From: Methanospirillum stamsii
Lineage (GTDB): Archaea > Halobacteriota > Methanomicrobia > Methanomicrobiales > Methanospirillaceae
Direction: 5' to 3'
Length of the DNA stretch: 64,000 nt
NCBI RefSeq assembly: GCF_046244385.1
Contig: NZ_CP176366.1
Coordinates: 1,364,001 to 1,428,000 of the forward strand
The notes under the pieces were generated by a model. The model searched no databases. It was not told the DNA's origin and worked only from the letters and a program-made list of their open reading frames with translations. Every line of letters starts with the position of its first letter. Within the stretch, counting starts at the first letter, position 1. Both the position numbers and the translations under genes were made by a program. Below are positions 25,925-35,044 of the stretch, piece after piece.

Positions 25925-27613
25925 TCATACTTCTGACATGGAAACACATCGGTCTCCGGCAAAGACCAACACCCATTTTTTCAGATTTTTAATAACCGTC
26001 AGTTCAGGTGAAGAGATGTATTGCATGAGTTGTTTCTCACCTGCACGTTTTGCTGTTTCAATACTCTTTTTTGACGAATCAGTCATCTTCAGGTATTTTA
26101 GTTCAAAAACCGCGTAATAATCCGGATGCCAGGGATCCCTTTTAAGGAGAGCAATATCGATGTATCCATCTGAAACTTCATATTCGGATTTTACGAGGTA
26201 CAGGTTGCTCATGTTTGCATAGGTGAAAAGTGCAATCTTGATGTACTTCTCATCAAACCCGATAAAGTCACGATTTGAAAAAGCATGAAGAAGTTCTTCT
26301 ATTAAACTGACGAGTTTTGTGCATCTGCCTTCATATCCGATCTCCCGCATTGCTTCCCTGACTTTTTCATTATGGATGTCAAAGTCTCCCTCCCTGGCGA
26401 TAATCCTGAGAAAAAAATCATAGTATATTCCCTTGATAACATAATTTGGGATGTTCAGGCTTATTTCACCTGGAATGGCCCTTTTTATGGTTAGTAATCC
26501 AAGATAATAAAGGAGCGAAACAAAATCATCCCTGGTGAAATCCTTTTCCATGGAGAACTGTGAGGTGATTTGTGCTGACACTTCACCGGAATATACGATG
26601 TCTTTGAGTACTGAAATGTTTCTTTCCGGAGACTTAATTCTGATAAGGCGGCTTATCTTTCCATAATCACTGGCGATATTCATGTCCAGTAATTGTTCGG
26701 GAGGTTTCCCCCATTCAAGATAAGAACTCATGTAATACAGAATCATATCGCTGTTGAAAATCCGCGTATTTTCACCTTCACTGAACAGGTACCCATTATA
26801 ATATCTTCGCATAGTTGGGAGCAGCGTTTCAGATCCATATTCCTGTGGAAGTGTCTGTTCCATGAGCAGGATCACTTCTTCTTCAGTAAAGCCCATCATC
26901 TCGTTTAATTTCGGGCTCCTGGTAAGGTTACTGCTGATATTAAAACCGGACGTCAGACTATCAAGAGTAATTGGTGATACACCGGTTGCAAAGATTCTGT
27001 CAACATAGTTTTTTGTTCCCATCTTCAATGCTTCGTACCATTTCCTGATGAACCCCTGTCTGCTTATGGTTTCCTGGAAAAGGTCGATATTAAAACTCAG
27101 GAGTTCATTTGCAAAATGATCATACTCGTCAATAATTACGTATATTCTCCCTTTCATCTCATCAGGAAGCCGTGAAAAAAAGGTACTCAGTATATCTGCA
27201 CCAGATTCTGAAGGTTCTAATTGAATGGCAAGGTTATAATGGTCGATAAACTGGGTTAGAGAATCCCGTATCCTTGCAGAAAAACTTTTTTGAAGTTCTC
27301 TGTCGGTTTCAGTTGTAATTGCAGAAAAATCAAAGTTTAAAATATAATAGGAGTTACGTTTTATTGTCGGGTCTATTCCAATTTTTGTTCCTGAAAAGAG
27401 GTTGTTAAAATTATTTTTTTCACTGATATCGTAGTAATAATGTAAAAGTGATACAAAGAGGCTCTTTCCAAATCTCCGGGGTCTTAAAAAGAAAATATAT
27501 GGAGGACTTTCCTCAAGGAGGCGGATATACCGTGTTTTATCAATGAATATGTAACCCTCTTCACGCATTTTCCGGAAATTGCTGATTCCGTATGGAATCT
27601 TTTGAAGAGTCAT
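25925..27613 (-). CDS. AAA-ATPase-like protein with PD-(D/E)XK nuclease domain
   Basis: From the ATG at 27613 the protein has 562 residues. The P-loop RPRRFGKS lies at 44-51 in the same place as in the gene at 22429. IDEYDHFANELL follows, then MRRYYNGYLFS, and a C-terminal nuclease-like pattern with D in DGYIDIALL and E-K in FELKYLK. It sits on the opposite strand between two secreted papain proteases. It is the fourth full-length member of this family within 20 kb. The earlier in-frame start at 27640 would add nine residues. Confidence 0.9.
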   Translation of the reverse strand: MTLQKIPYGISNFRKMREEGYIFIDKTRYIRLLEESPPYIFFLRPRRFGKSLFVSLLHYYYDISEKNNFNNLFSGTKIGIDPTIKRNSYYILNFDFSAITTETDRELQKSFSARIRDSLTQFIDHYNLAIQLEPSESGADILSTFFSRLPDEMKGRIYVIIDEYDHFANELLSFNIDLFQETISRQGFIRKWYEALKMGTKNYVDRIFATGVSPITLDSLTSGFNISSNLTRSPKLNEMMGFTEEEVILLMEQTLPQEYGSETLLPTMRRYYNGYLFSEGENTRIFNSDMILYYMSSYLEWGKPPEQLLDMNIASDYGKISRLIRIKSPERNISVLKDIVYSGEVSAQITSQFSMEKDFTRDDFVSLLYYLGLLTIKRAIPGEISLNIPNYVIKGIYYDFFLRIIAREGDFDIHNEKVREAMREIGYEGRCTKLVSLIEELLHAFSNRDFIGFDEKYIKIALFTYANMSNLYLVKSEYEVSDGYIDIALLKRDPWHPDYYAVFELKYLKMTDSSKKSIETAKRAGEKQLMQYISSPELTVIKNLKKWVLVFAGDRCVSMSEV

Positions 27614-27842
27614 GATAATATATTGGTTATAACAGTACAAGAAACCATCCGGGTGTTGTATAAAAAAATATCGGATGCACTACAGGGCGAGTTGGTATGC
27701 CGGTTTTTTCACCAAAAATTTATCTGTTTGTCGCACTATGCACTTCAAGTAAAGAGTTTTTACAATTTCCATTAAATAAGGGGGTGTATTCAGACATCCG
27801 GATTTTATATCCCAGATACGAAAACCCGAAAGGTGATACATC

Positions 27843-30800
27843 ATGGCAAAATCACTAATAATTCTCTCAATTCTCATCCTTATCATGTGCATAGCTGTGC
27901 AGCCGGCATTAGCAGCTCCTGATATTGTTATACCCGGAAGAGTAGTTGGGGGACCTCTTGATCCGCTCCAGTCATCTTCTTTTATGGTTCCTTCTCCTGT
28001 AAAACCAGTTTCTCCAGTGGAAAATTCCCTGGTAAAAAATCCATCCGCAGGTATTGTTCATTCTCCGGTGAGGAACAGCATGGCGGAGGTAAACACACAG
28101 GAGAAGCATGAAGAAATAGTAACCGCAGTTCAAAATAATTCACAGGGCTCCTTATCATATGCTCCGGACCGGGTCATCGTAAAATATAAAACCTCTCAAA
28201 TATCTACTCAATCCATAAACCAGGTTCAGACTGAAGCAAACAGCGCTCTTGGTGCCTCGGTGATTGCTGATGTGAAAACACTTGGTGTTGAGGGACTTCA
28301 GGTTGTCAGTGTCCCAAATAGTACCGGGACCGAAAAGGCAGTTGAGCTCTATGAAATGAATCCGATGGTAGAGTATGCCCAGCCAGATTATCTCTATACG
28401 ATTAATTCATCCTCATTTACCGCTCCGGTTGTCATTAATCCACAGGCAGTATCGTATCGTGATACCATCAATACAAAACTCTCCACCTCAAAAACGCCCG
28501 AACCGAGTGCTCAGGATTCAAATTCAGAGTCCTGTCCTGCATGTTCTAACCAGGTATTACAGACCAATGCCGTGAGTGTTGAAGATTCCCTGACTGAAGA
28601 TGAGCGATATGCAAAAGCACGTGCAGAAGTGGATGAAATCAATGGATATGTCGCAGAAAACAATCTCTCTTGGACCGCAGCAGTAAATCCCATAATGCTT
28701 TTATCTGAAGATGCACGGGAACACTTAAAAGGCCTTAAACATGACCTGGAACGCTCCGAAATGGTCTCCTCGGATATTCCGGTAACCCCGATGGAAGGAC
28801 TTCCAACTTCGTTTGACTGGAGAAACAATGGCGGAGATTATACTACGCCTATTAAAAACCAGGGGAGCTGTGGAAGTTGCTGGGCATTTGCGACAACCGG
28901 TGCATTTGAATCATACAAAGAGATTAAAGCCGGAAACCCCAGTCTGAATCCGAATTATGCCGAGCAGTACCTGGTTAGTTGTGCAGCTGATCAGTATGGA
29001 TGTAATGGTGGGTACTTTGATTCAATGGCTTATTTTGTAAATCAGGCCGGATCAAGTGGAGGAACCGGGACCGTGACCGAAACCAGTTTTCCATATACTG
29101 CCACAACCGGAACCTGTAAGAGCCTTTCCGGGTACACCCGGTATACTGTTGACACCTCTGCAGGTGAGACCTGGGGATATGTCGGAGGCGGGAATGAGTG
29201 GAGTATTCCCTCCGATGATGCAATAAAAACAGCCATTTATCTCTATGGTCCGGTCGCTGCCGGAGTTTATGCCGAGAGCACGTTTGATTCCTATAGTTCG
29301 GGGATCCTTGACAGTACTGCAAGTGCCTCCTATGCAAACCATGCGATTATCATTGTTGGATGGGGAACATCAAACGGGCGGACGTACTGGATTTGTAAAA
29401 ACAGCTGGGGAACATCCTGGGGAGAATCCGGCTGGTTCAGAATTTATTCGGGCCGGCTTCGGATTGGAGAGGGTGCTGCATATTTCAAGTATACTGCTAC
29501 CAACCCGACAGGAGGCACCGTAAACTTCGGTTCAACACCTTCAGGGGCCGAGATATGGGTGGATGGAGCAAATACCGGCATGACCACGCCCTATACCCAG
29601 ACATCGGTTCCGGCCGGAACCTATTCAGTGACATACAAACTTGCCGGATATACGGATTATTCAACATCTGTTACGGTGACTTCCGGTCAGACCTCTACTG
29701 TGTCAGCAACTCTGACTCCAACTCCTACAGGAAGCATTGGATTAAGTTCAAGTCCGTCCGGAGCGCGGATATGGCTTGATGGGGCCGATACCTCAAAAAA
29801 TACTCCGAATACTCTCTCTTTAGTTGCGGTCGGTACCCATTCAGTGTCCCTTGTTCTGTCCGGGTATAATTCATATGCAACGACGGTATCGGTAACGGAG
29901 GGAAATACTGTAACAGTATCTGCAACTCTGACTCAGGCAACTCCGGGTTCTCAAAAATTCGCGAATGATCCATCGTTCGGCATTCTTTGGGGCCTTCATA
30001 ATACCGGTCAGAGCGGTGGAACCGTTGATGGAGATATTGATGCACCAGAGGCCTGGAGTCTGACAACCGGTTCATCGAGTGTCATTGTTGCGGTTGTGGA
30101 TTCCGGAGTAGATTATAATCATCCGGATCTTGCTGCAAACATGATTGCAGGGTATGATACCCGGAACAATGATAATAATCCCATGGATGATAACGGTCAT
30201 GGGACTCACTGTGCCGGAACTATCGGTGCAGTCGGGAATAATGGTGTTGGTGTCACTGGTGTCAACTGGAATGTAAAAATCATGCCGCTTAAATTCCTGA
30301 GCTCAAGCGGGTCCGGGTACACCAGTGATGCAATCGAGGCGTTTGCCTGGGGATATTCACATGGTGCAAGAATCTTCTCCAATTCCTGGGGGGGATACGG
30401 TATCGATTATGCACTTCGCGATGCAATAAATCTCTATCCTGATGCCCTCTTTATCTGTGCATCCGGGAATGGGGATGCGTATGGCAATCCCTATAACACC
30501 GATACATATCCACATTCACCCTCATCACTTCCGAATGCGAATATCCTGTCCGTGACGGCGACAGACCGGTATGATCAGCGGGCATACTGGGCAAATTACG
30601 GGGCAACATCGGTTGACGTGGCAGCTCCCGGGGTGAGTATCTACAGTACAATTCCGGGAAGTGCCTACGGCTATAAATCCGGAACCTCGATGGCTACACC
30701 CCATGTTGCAGGAGTTGCGGCCCTTGTGAAATCGGTTAATCCTTCGGCAACCGTCTCTGAAGTTAAATCGGCAATAATGAACGGGGTTGACGTAAAATCA

Positions 30801-31064
30801 GGTCTTTCCGGGAAATGTCTGACCGGAGGCCGGGTGAATGCATATTCCAGTATCAGTTCAACCACACCACTGGTTGCCAGGTTTTATGGAATCCCTGACA
30901 CTACTGTATATCCTCTCACGGTGAGGTTTTTTGATGCATCGGAAGGAAGCCCGACTACCTGGAACTGGAATTTTGGTGACGGGAACACTTCAACCGTCAA
31001 AAATCCGGTAAAAACATTTTACCAAACCGGTACAATGACTGTCCAGTTGACGGTCGGGAGATAG
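27843..31064 (+). CDS. Secreted two-protease fusion: papain (C1A) inside a subtilase (S8), with PEGA and PKD domains
   Basis: The protein has 1073 residues. Order: signal peptide (1-25); proline/serine-rich linker; subtilase prodomain (PDRVIVKYKTSQISTQSINQ to about 180); linker with CPAC; papain propeptide (VDEINGYVAENNLSWTAAV); C1A domain with Gln340, Cys346, His500 and Asn520; two PEGA domains (about 555-700, GSTPSGAEIWVDGANTG and LSSSPSGARIWLDGADTS); S8 domain with Asp753 (VVDSGVDYNHPD), His786 (NGHGTHCAG) and Ser949 (GTSMATPHVAG); PKD domain to the end. All catalytic residues are present. The S8 prodomain is separated from its catalytic domain by the whole papain-PEGA module. It should act outside the cell; PEGA and PKD suggest attachment to the surface layer. 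Confidence 0.93.
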   Translation: MAKSLIILSILILIMCIAVQPALAAPDIVIPGRVVGGPLDPLQSSSFMVPSPVKPVSPVENSLVKNPSAGIVHSPVRNSMAEVNTQEKHEEIVTAVQNNSQGSLSYAPDRVIVKYKTSQISTQSINQVQTEANSALGASVIADVKTLGVEGLQVVSVPNSTGTEKAVELYEMNPMVEYAQPDYLYTINSSSFTAPVVINPQAVSYRDTINTKLSTSKTPEPSAQDSNSESCPACSNQVLQTNAVSVEDSLTEDERYAKARAEVDEINGYVAENNLSWTAAVNPIMLLSEDAREHLKGLKHDLERSEMVSSDIPVTPMEGLPTSFDWRNNGGDYTTPIKNQGSCGSCWAFATTGAFESYKEIKAGNPSLNPNYAEQYLVSCAADQYGCNGGYFDSMAYFVNQAGSSGGTGTVTETSFPYTATTGTCKSLSGYTRYTVDTSAGETWGYVGGGNEWSIPSDDAIKTAIYLYGPVAAGVYAESTFDSYSSGILDSTASASYANHAIIIVGWGTSNGRTYWICKNSWGTSWGESGWFRIYSGRLRIGEGAAYFKYTATNPTGGTVNFGSTPSGAEIWVDGANTGMTTPYTQTSVPAGTYSVTYKLAGYTDYSTSVTVTSGQTSTVSATLTPTPTGSIGLSSSPSGARIWLDGADTSKNTPNTLSLVAVGTHSVSLVLSGYNSYATTVSVTEGNTVTVSATLTQATPGSQKFANDPSFGILWGLHNTGQSGGTVDGDIDAPEAWSLTTGSSSVIVAVVDSGVDYNHPDLAANMIAGYDTRNNDNNPMDDNGHGTHCAGTIGAVGNNGVGVTGVNWNVKIMPLKFLSSSGSGYTSDAIEAFAWGYSHGARIFSNSWGGYGIDYALRDAINLYPDALFICASGNGDAYGNPYNTDTYPHSPSSLPNANILSVTATDRYDQRAYWANYGATSVDVAAPGVSIYSTIPGSAYGYKSGTSMATPHVAGVAALVKSVNPSATVSEVKSAIMNGVDVKSGLSGKCLTGGRVNAYSSISSTTPLVARFYGIPDTTVYPLTVRFFDASEGSPTTWNWNFGDGNTSTVKNPVKTFYQTGTMTVQLTVGR

Positions 31065-31252
31065 AATGGATTTTCCCTGAATTCAGGATGTCCAAATATC
31101 CCCTTTTTTGTATGGTTGCAGAGTTATTACGAGTTCTTTAAAACGATAACCTTAGTTATCGGTAGATAATTGGAAAGTTTTGGAATCAGGTTTTGTTCAA
31201 GATTTTTAAATCTTAAAATATGTTATATCCTTTGAAAATAACTGATACCATT

Positions 31253-32479
31253 ATGAAAACTCTTCTCCTGGTAATGTTACTCTGCATGCTGACGATTCCT
31301 GTTTCTGTCCTCTCTGCAGAGCAGGAACAATCCCCTGCCGGAACGTCGGTCGCCGATCTCCCTCTCATCGCAACCTTCGAGGGCGGGGAACGCTACCAGG
31401 CTGGTATCTACCCGGTAATCGTTCTTTCCGGTTCATATCGTGAGATGGGTTGTCAGTATGGTGGTCTCATGAAACCAGAACTAAATGAGGAATATTCCTT
31501 CCTCATGGATTCTCTGACAAATCAGGGAATTACCCGGGAAGAGATCATAGAGGAGGCCGGACAGGTTCCTCAATTTTACCCGCAACGTATAAAGGAGATC
31601 TTTGCAGGTATGGCGGAGACGACCGGGCTTACAACTGATGATATTGCGTTTCTTTATTATGGGCCCATCTTCCTGTTATTTGCCACCCCGAACCAGGAGG
31701 CCGTCCCTGCTTCCTGTTCTTACCTTGCTGCCTGGGGAGATTACACAAAAGGCGGCTCTCCGATTCTCTCCCGAAACTGGGATCTTGGTGACTCGATTCT
31801 GCCGCTCACGGAATGGTATGTCCTTGCTATCTACCGCCCGAATGATGGCAGCAACATTATCGCGACCTGGAGTCCTGCCGGAGTACGACCCGAGACCTTC
31901 ATGAACAACAAAGGACTCTTCATCGCTGATGACAACTGTGGCCGGGAAGATGATGCACCAGAGACTCGTCCTGAATTTATCACCGAATACTACCGGTTTA
32001 TGTTCGATTACTCTGACCTGAATGCACTGGAGGCTGCAATTAACGGAACTATCCCTGATACTGGATGGATAGTGGATGTCGCAGGACCAGACGAGGCATT
32101 TGTGTATGAAAAGTCAACAAACCGGACCGTGAAGAGGACCGGTGACGGAGTTATTGCAGCAGCGAACCATTTCGTCGATCCGTCCTGGAACCTCCCTGAA
32201 CCTCCTGAACACTCACTCTCCCGGTATAGTAACCTCCTCCGCCAGGCAGAAGAGGCAAAGGGAATGATTGATGCAGAGAAGATGATGGAAATCCGCGATG
32301 TCTGCATCGAGGACGGAGGATCGAAGTTCTGTCACTCTGACCTTGGAGGTGGGAAGTACTCAAGTAACCACCAGGTTGTTTTTGAACCGGCAACACTTAC
32401 ACTCTGGATGAATGTCATGGACAAGGATTGGCAGAAGGTCGAGCTTCCTTCGTTATTTAGTAATGAAACTCTCAAATGA
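31253..32479 (+). CDS. Secreted C45-type acyltransferase/hydrolase (AAT family)
   Basis: From the ATG at 31253 the protein has 408 residues with a signal peptide (KTLLLVMLLCMLTIPVSVLS). It shows features of acyl-CoA:6-aminopenicillanate acyltransferase-like Ntn hydrolases: GSYREMGCQYGGLMKPEL near the N-terminus, the likely autoprocessing nucleophile Cys155 in PASCSYLAAWGD, and SRNWDL downstream. Members of this family cleave themselves before the Cys and hydrolyse or transfer amide-linked acyl groups. The natural substrate is unknown here. It follows two exported proteases, so the region encodes a set of extracellular hydrolases. An in-frame alternative start lies at 31220. Confidence 0.82.
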   Translation: MKTLLLVMLLCMLTIPVSVLSAEQEQSPAGTSVADLPLIATFEGGERYQAGIYPVIVLSGSYREMGCQYGGLMKPELNEEYSFLMDSLTNQGITREEIIEEAGQVPQFYPQRIKEIFAGMAETTGLTTDDIAFLYYGPIFLLFATPNQEAVPASCSYLAAWGDYTKGGSPILSRNWDLGDSILPLTEWYVLAIYRPNDGSNIIATWSPAGVRPETFMNNKGLFIADDNCGREDDAPETRPEFITEYYRFMFDYSDLNALEAAINGTIPDTGWIVDVAGPDEAFVYEKSTNRTVKRTGDGVIAAANHFVDPSWNLPEPPEHSLSRYSNLLRQAEEAKGMIDAEKMMEIRDVCIEDGGSKFCHSDLGGGKYSSNHQVVFEPATLTLWMNVMDKDWQKVELPSLFSNETLK

Positions 32480-33138
32480 TTGTCAGAATGAAATTTTAAA
32501 AAAGGATCAACCATGTAAGGAGGCAGAAAAATGAAACATCTCCTGTTTTGGTAGTCAGAGGAGGAAAAACCGGCCACTTTATCTGGCCGGGCGGAAGTTT
32601 TTGTCAGGAGGGAAGGAGGGGGTAAAACGGAGGACAATTGAAAATCCCTCCTGACCGGAGAATTTCAGTTTACATGATTGATGAGAGGGGTACAACACTT
32701 GTAGGAGGACATGTTGAACGCTGCTCACCTAAAAGAGAACCTGAATATTGGTTGGGTTTTTCACCCTGCCTAACAGGCCTCTTTGTGACATACAAGTGTT
32801 GTATGAAACAGTGTATAAGTGATGCCGGCAAAACCGCTGGAAAGTAGTCTGAAACTAAATCCGGGCATATCTTTATTATATTATTTAAAAAGTGAACTCC
32901 CCTTACCGGTCCGGGAGTAAAAAGTGAGAATTGAATTGTTGCATCTGATTTCCGGATGAGATTAAGAATGAAAAAATTAACAAATTATGCTGATGGAATT
33001 TAGAAAATTCAGTGGTTTTTGGAGTTGCAACTGGTTGCAACACTCTGTTATAGGAGGGTGCCGTAGTCTTTTTGGCATTCCCTGTTGTCACGATAATGAT
33101 ATGTCGCGGGGACATTATCCATCATGATAAGTAAAAAA
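32480..33138. other. Intergenic region of 659 bases with an inverted repeat, no gene called
   Basis: No coding sequence is convincing; a 69-codon plus-strand frame at 32638-32847 has no recognisable family. Purine-rich runs occur at 32600-32635. A perfect 13-base inverted repeat, TACAACACTTGTA at 32691-32703 and its complement at 32791-32803, encloses 87 bases. The region lies between convergent genes. Confidence 0.5.
32691..32803. repeat. Perfect 13-base inverted repeat around 87 bases
   Basis: TACAACACTTGTA at 32691-32703 is matched by TACAAGTGTTGTA at 32791-32803. The enclosed 87 bases contain no gene. It might be a miniature element end, a long RNA stem or a transcription end; none can be decided from sequence. 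Confidence 0.6.
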
Positions 33139-33918
33139 TTATTTCACCAGTTTTTTCATGATATTTTCAAACCGGGTATTACTGATGGGGTGATGACTGA
33201 TAACCATTCCATTATAAATAATACAAAAACTCCCGAATGCACAGGGAGAATCCTGGACTGCCTTTGGATCTTCAAGTTCAATTAAAGTCGGGTTCAGGTT
33301 ATATGTCTCCTTTGCGGTTTTGATGATAGCATCCACGTTTTTTTCAGAATACGGGCACTGGGGAGATCTGATTATGGTCAGCCCATTCGGATACTCTATT
33401 GCCCGGGATATGAGATCCGGTTTAAATCGGGGTGCAGGTGCATTTGAATCCAATTTCAATGCAAGCAGGTCAAAGTCCGGAGGAGCAGAATCAACAACAG
33501 AAAATCCAAGTTTCAGGAAGATATCTTTTTTCGCCATGAATGAACCGATCCGGGTAACCACCGCAAGACCCAGGAATTTGCCCTGTTCAGCCTCCCGGAT
33601 ACATTCCCGGATTAACATCGCTCCATATCCCTTCCCTTTGTATTCCTTTTTAAATCCTGTGAAGATACATTGGATAAACATAAACCCGTCTGCATCGACC
33701 GGCCGGTGTGCGATCTCTCCTGGCATATACTCAATCATTCCCTGGTACCCGTCGGTTCTGGAAAAAAGTACCTTCATCCTGAGTCCTTTCGGATAATTCT
33801 CTGAAAACCAGGCAATTTTTCGCCGGAGTTCTACATGCTTTTTAATATCCTTGTATCCACAGACACCATAATCTGCGATATTGTCCGGAGTGATGTCTAT
33901 TATTTCAATTTCTGTCAT
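33139..33918 (-). CDS. GNAT acetyltransferase with C-terminal YoaP-like domain
   Basis: The protein has 259 residues. The N-terminal half is a GNAT fold with the acetyl-CoA loop in YKGKGYGAMLIRECIREAEQ (about 93-112). The second half has a thioredoxin-like beginning (TIIRSPQCPYSEKNVDAIIK) and continues as a YoaP-type domain (SPCAFGSFCIIYNGMVISHH). YoaP-like proteins of this two-domain type are found in bacteria and methanogens; the substrate is unknown. The gene is free-standing. No signal peptide. Confidence 0.8.
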   Translation of the reverse strand: MTEIEIIDITPDNIADYGVCGYKDIKKHVELRRKIAWFSENYPKGLRMKVLFSRTDGYQGMIEYMPGEIAHRPVDADGFMFIQCIFTGFKKEYKGKGYGAMLIRECIREAEQGKFLGLAVVTRIGSFMAKKDIFLKLGFSVVDSAPPDFDLLALKLDSNAPAPRFKPDLISRAIEYPNGLTIIRSPQCPYSEKNVDAIIKTAKETYNLNPTLIELEDPKAVQDSPCAFGSFCIIYNGMVISHHPISNTRFENIMKKLVK

Positions 33919-34043
33919 AGAACGATCTATGTAATGAATCTTATAAAAAAAGATTTTGTATGTACAGGATAATCGGGGTTTTCAGGGATTTTTTTCCAAA
34001 AGGATGTACCTTTTCCTGACAAAAATTATAAAAAACTGTCCTA

Positions 34044-34457
34044 TCAGACAAACCTTTCGATAATCCGAAGCAATTCTTCGCTTTCTATCGGTTTACAGAT
34101 GTATTCATCAGCACCAAGAGAAAGACCATGTTGCCGGTGCCTTGGCTCAGTATATGATGCAGTATTAAAAATAAAGGGAATTTTAGCTAATTCCGGATCC
34201 TCTTTCATAGTCTTACAAAGAACATGTCCATCCATGACAGGCATTAAAATATCGGTGAGAATCGCATCAAAATGTTCAGATTTTATTAGATCAAGTGCTT
34301 CTTTTCCGTTTTTGGCTGTTACCACCTGATATCCATGTGCCGATAACAGGGTTTTTAAAAAGTACCGGTTTTCATAGCGATCATCAACAACCAGAATCTT
34401 CTTTCCAAATTTATTATGATTCCCTGGTGTATCCTCAGGATGAATGTCTGATCCCAT
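34044..34457 (-). CDS. Single-domain response regulator
   Basis: The protein has 137 residues and is a stand-alone receiver. Acidic pocket residues are in ILVVDDRYENRYFL, the phospho-acceptor is Asp69 in AILTDILMPVMDG, and the conserved Lys is in DEYICKPIESEELL. A 20-residue N-terminal tail precedes the domain. No output domain is present, so it should act by protein contact, for example within a phosphorelay. It is divergent from msrB with about 95 bases between. Confidence 0.92.
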   Translation of the reverse strand: MGSDIHPEDTPGNHNKFGKKILVVDDRYENRYFLKTLLSAHGYQVVTAKNGKEALDLIKSEHFDAILTDILMPVMDGHVLCKTMKEDPELAKIPFIFNTASYTEPRHRQHGLSLGADEYICKPIESEELLRIIERFV

Positions 34458-34551
34458 GATTGCTCCCCAATTGGTTATGGTTGCCTATTGATACCCTAAG
34501 TTATCATCCTTAATAAGGAATTTTATCCCCTACATCTTCTAACTATTGCAC

Positions 34552-35022
34552 ATGTGTGATCCTGAAATTCTTCCTATCTACTATGCCGAAACAGGAATTA
34601 TCAGGGAAGTTGCAAAAATCAAAACCTCTGATGAAGAATGGCAGAAGATACTGGATAAAAAAACCTATGAGATAACCAGAATGGGAATGACAGAACCGGC
34701 ATTCACCGGTGCATTTTATGCAACAAAAAATGCAGGGTTATATCGGTGTGCCTGTTGTGGGACTGACCTTTTTTCTTCAGATGACAAATTCGATTCAGGG
34801 TCAGGCTGGCCGAGTTTTACCTGCCCGGTTTCACCCTTGAATATAAAAACGAAATCAGATCATAGTTATGGCATGGAAAGAACGGAGGTGATATGTGCAC
34901 GGTGTGATGCACATCTGGGTCATGTATTTGATGATGTCCCACCCCCTTTATATCACCGGTACTGCATTAATTCGGCATCACTTAGCTTTTTTCCTGGAAT
35001 AATTGTAATCAGACATGAGTGA
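34552..35022 (+). CDS. msrB: Peptide-methionine (R)-S-oxide reductase
   Basis: From the ATG at 34552 the protein has 156 residues. It begins in the MsrB fold with TSDEEWQKILDKKTYEITRM, has zinc-binding pairs in CACCGTDLF and CARCDAHLGHVF, the substrate segment SGSGWPSFT, and the catalytic Cys138 in HRYCINSASLSF. It reduces the R-epimer of methionine sulfoxide in proteins with thioredoxin-type reductants in the cytoplasm. It is part of the oxidative-stress repertoire, with superoxide dismutase at 43 kb. A TTG two codons upstream is an alternative start. Confidence 0.95.
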   Translation: MCDPEILPIYYAETGIIREVAKIKTSDEEWQKILDKKTYEITRMGMTEPAFTGAFYATKNAGLYRCACCGTDLFSSDDKFDSGSGWPSFTCPVSPLNIKTKSDHSYGMERTEVICARCDAHLGHVFDDVPPPLYHRYCINSASLSFFPGIIVIRHE

Positions 35023-35044
35023 TAATATCCTTGGAGCCCTGGAT

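Noticed and set aside
32638..32847. Possible 69-residue gene on the plus strand
   Set aside because: No ribosome binding site, no family resemblance, and it spans the inverted repeat. It is likely chance.
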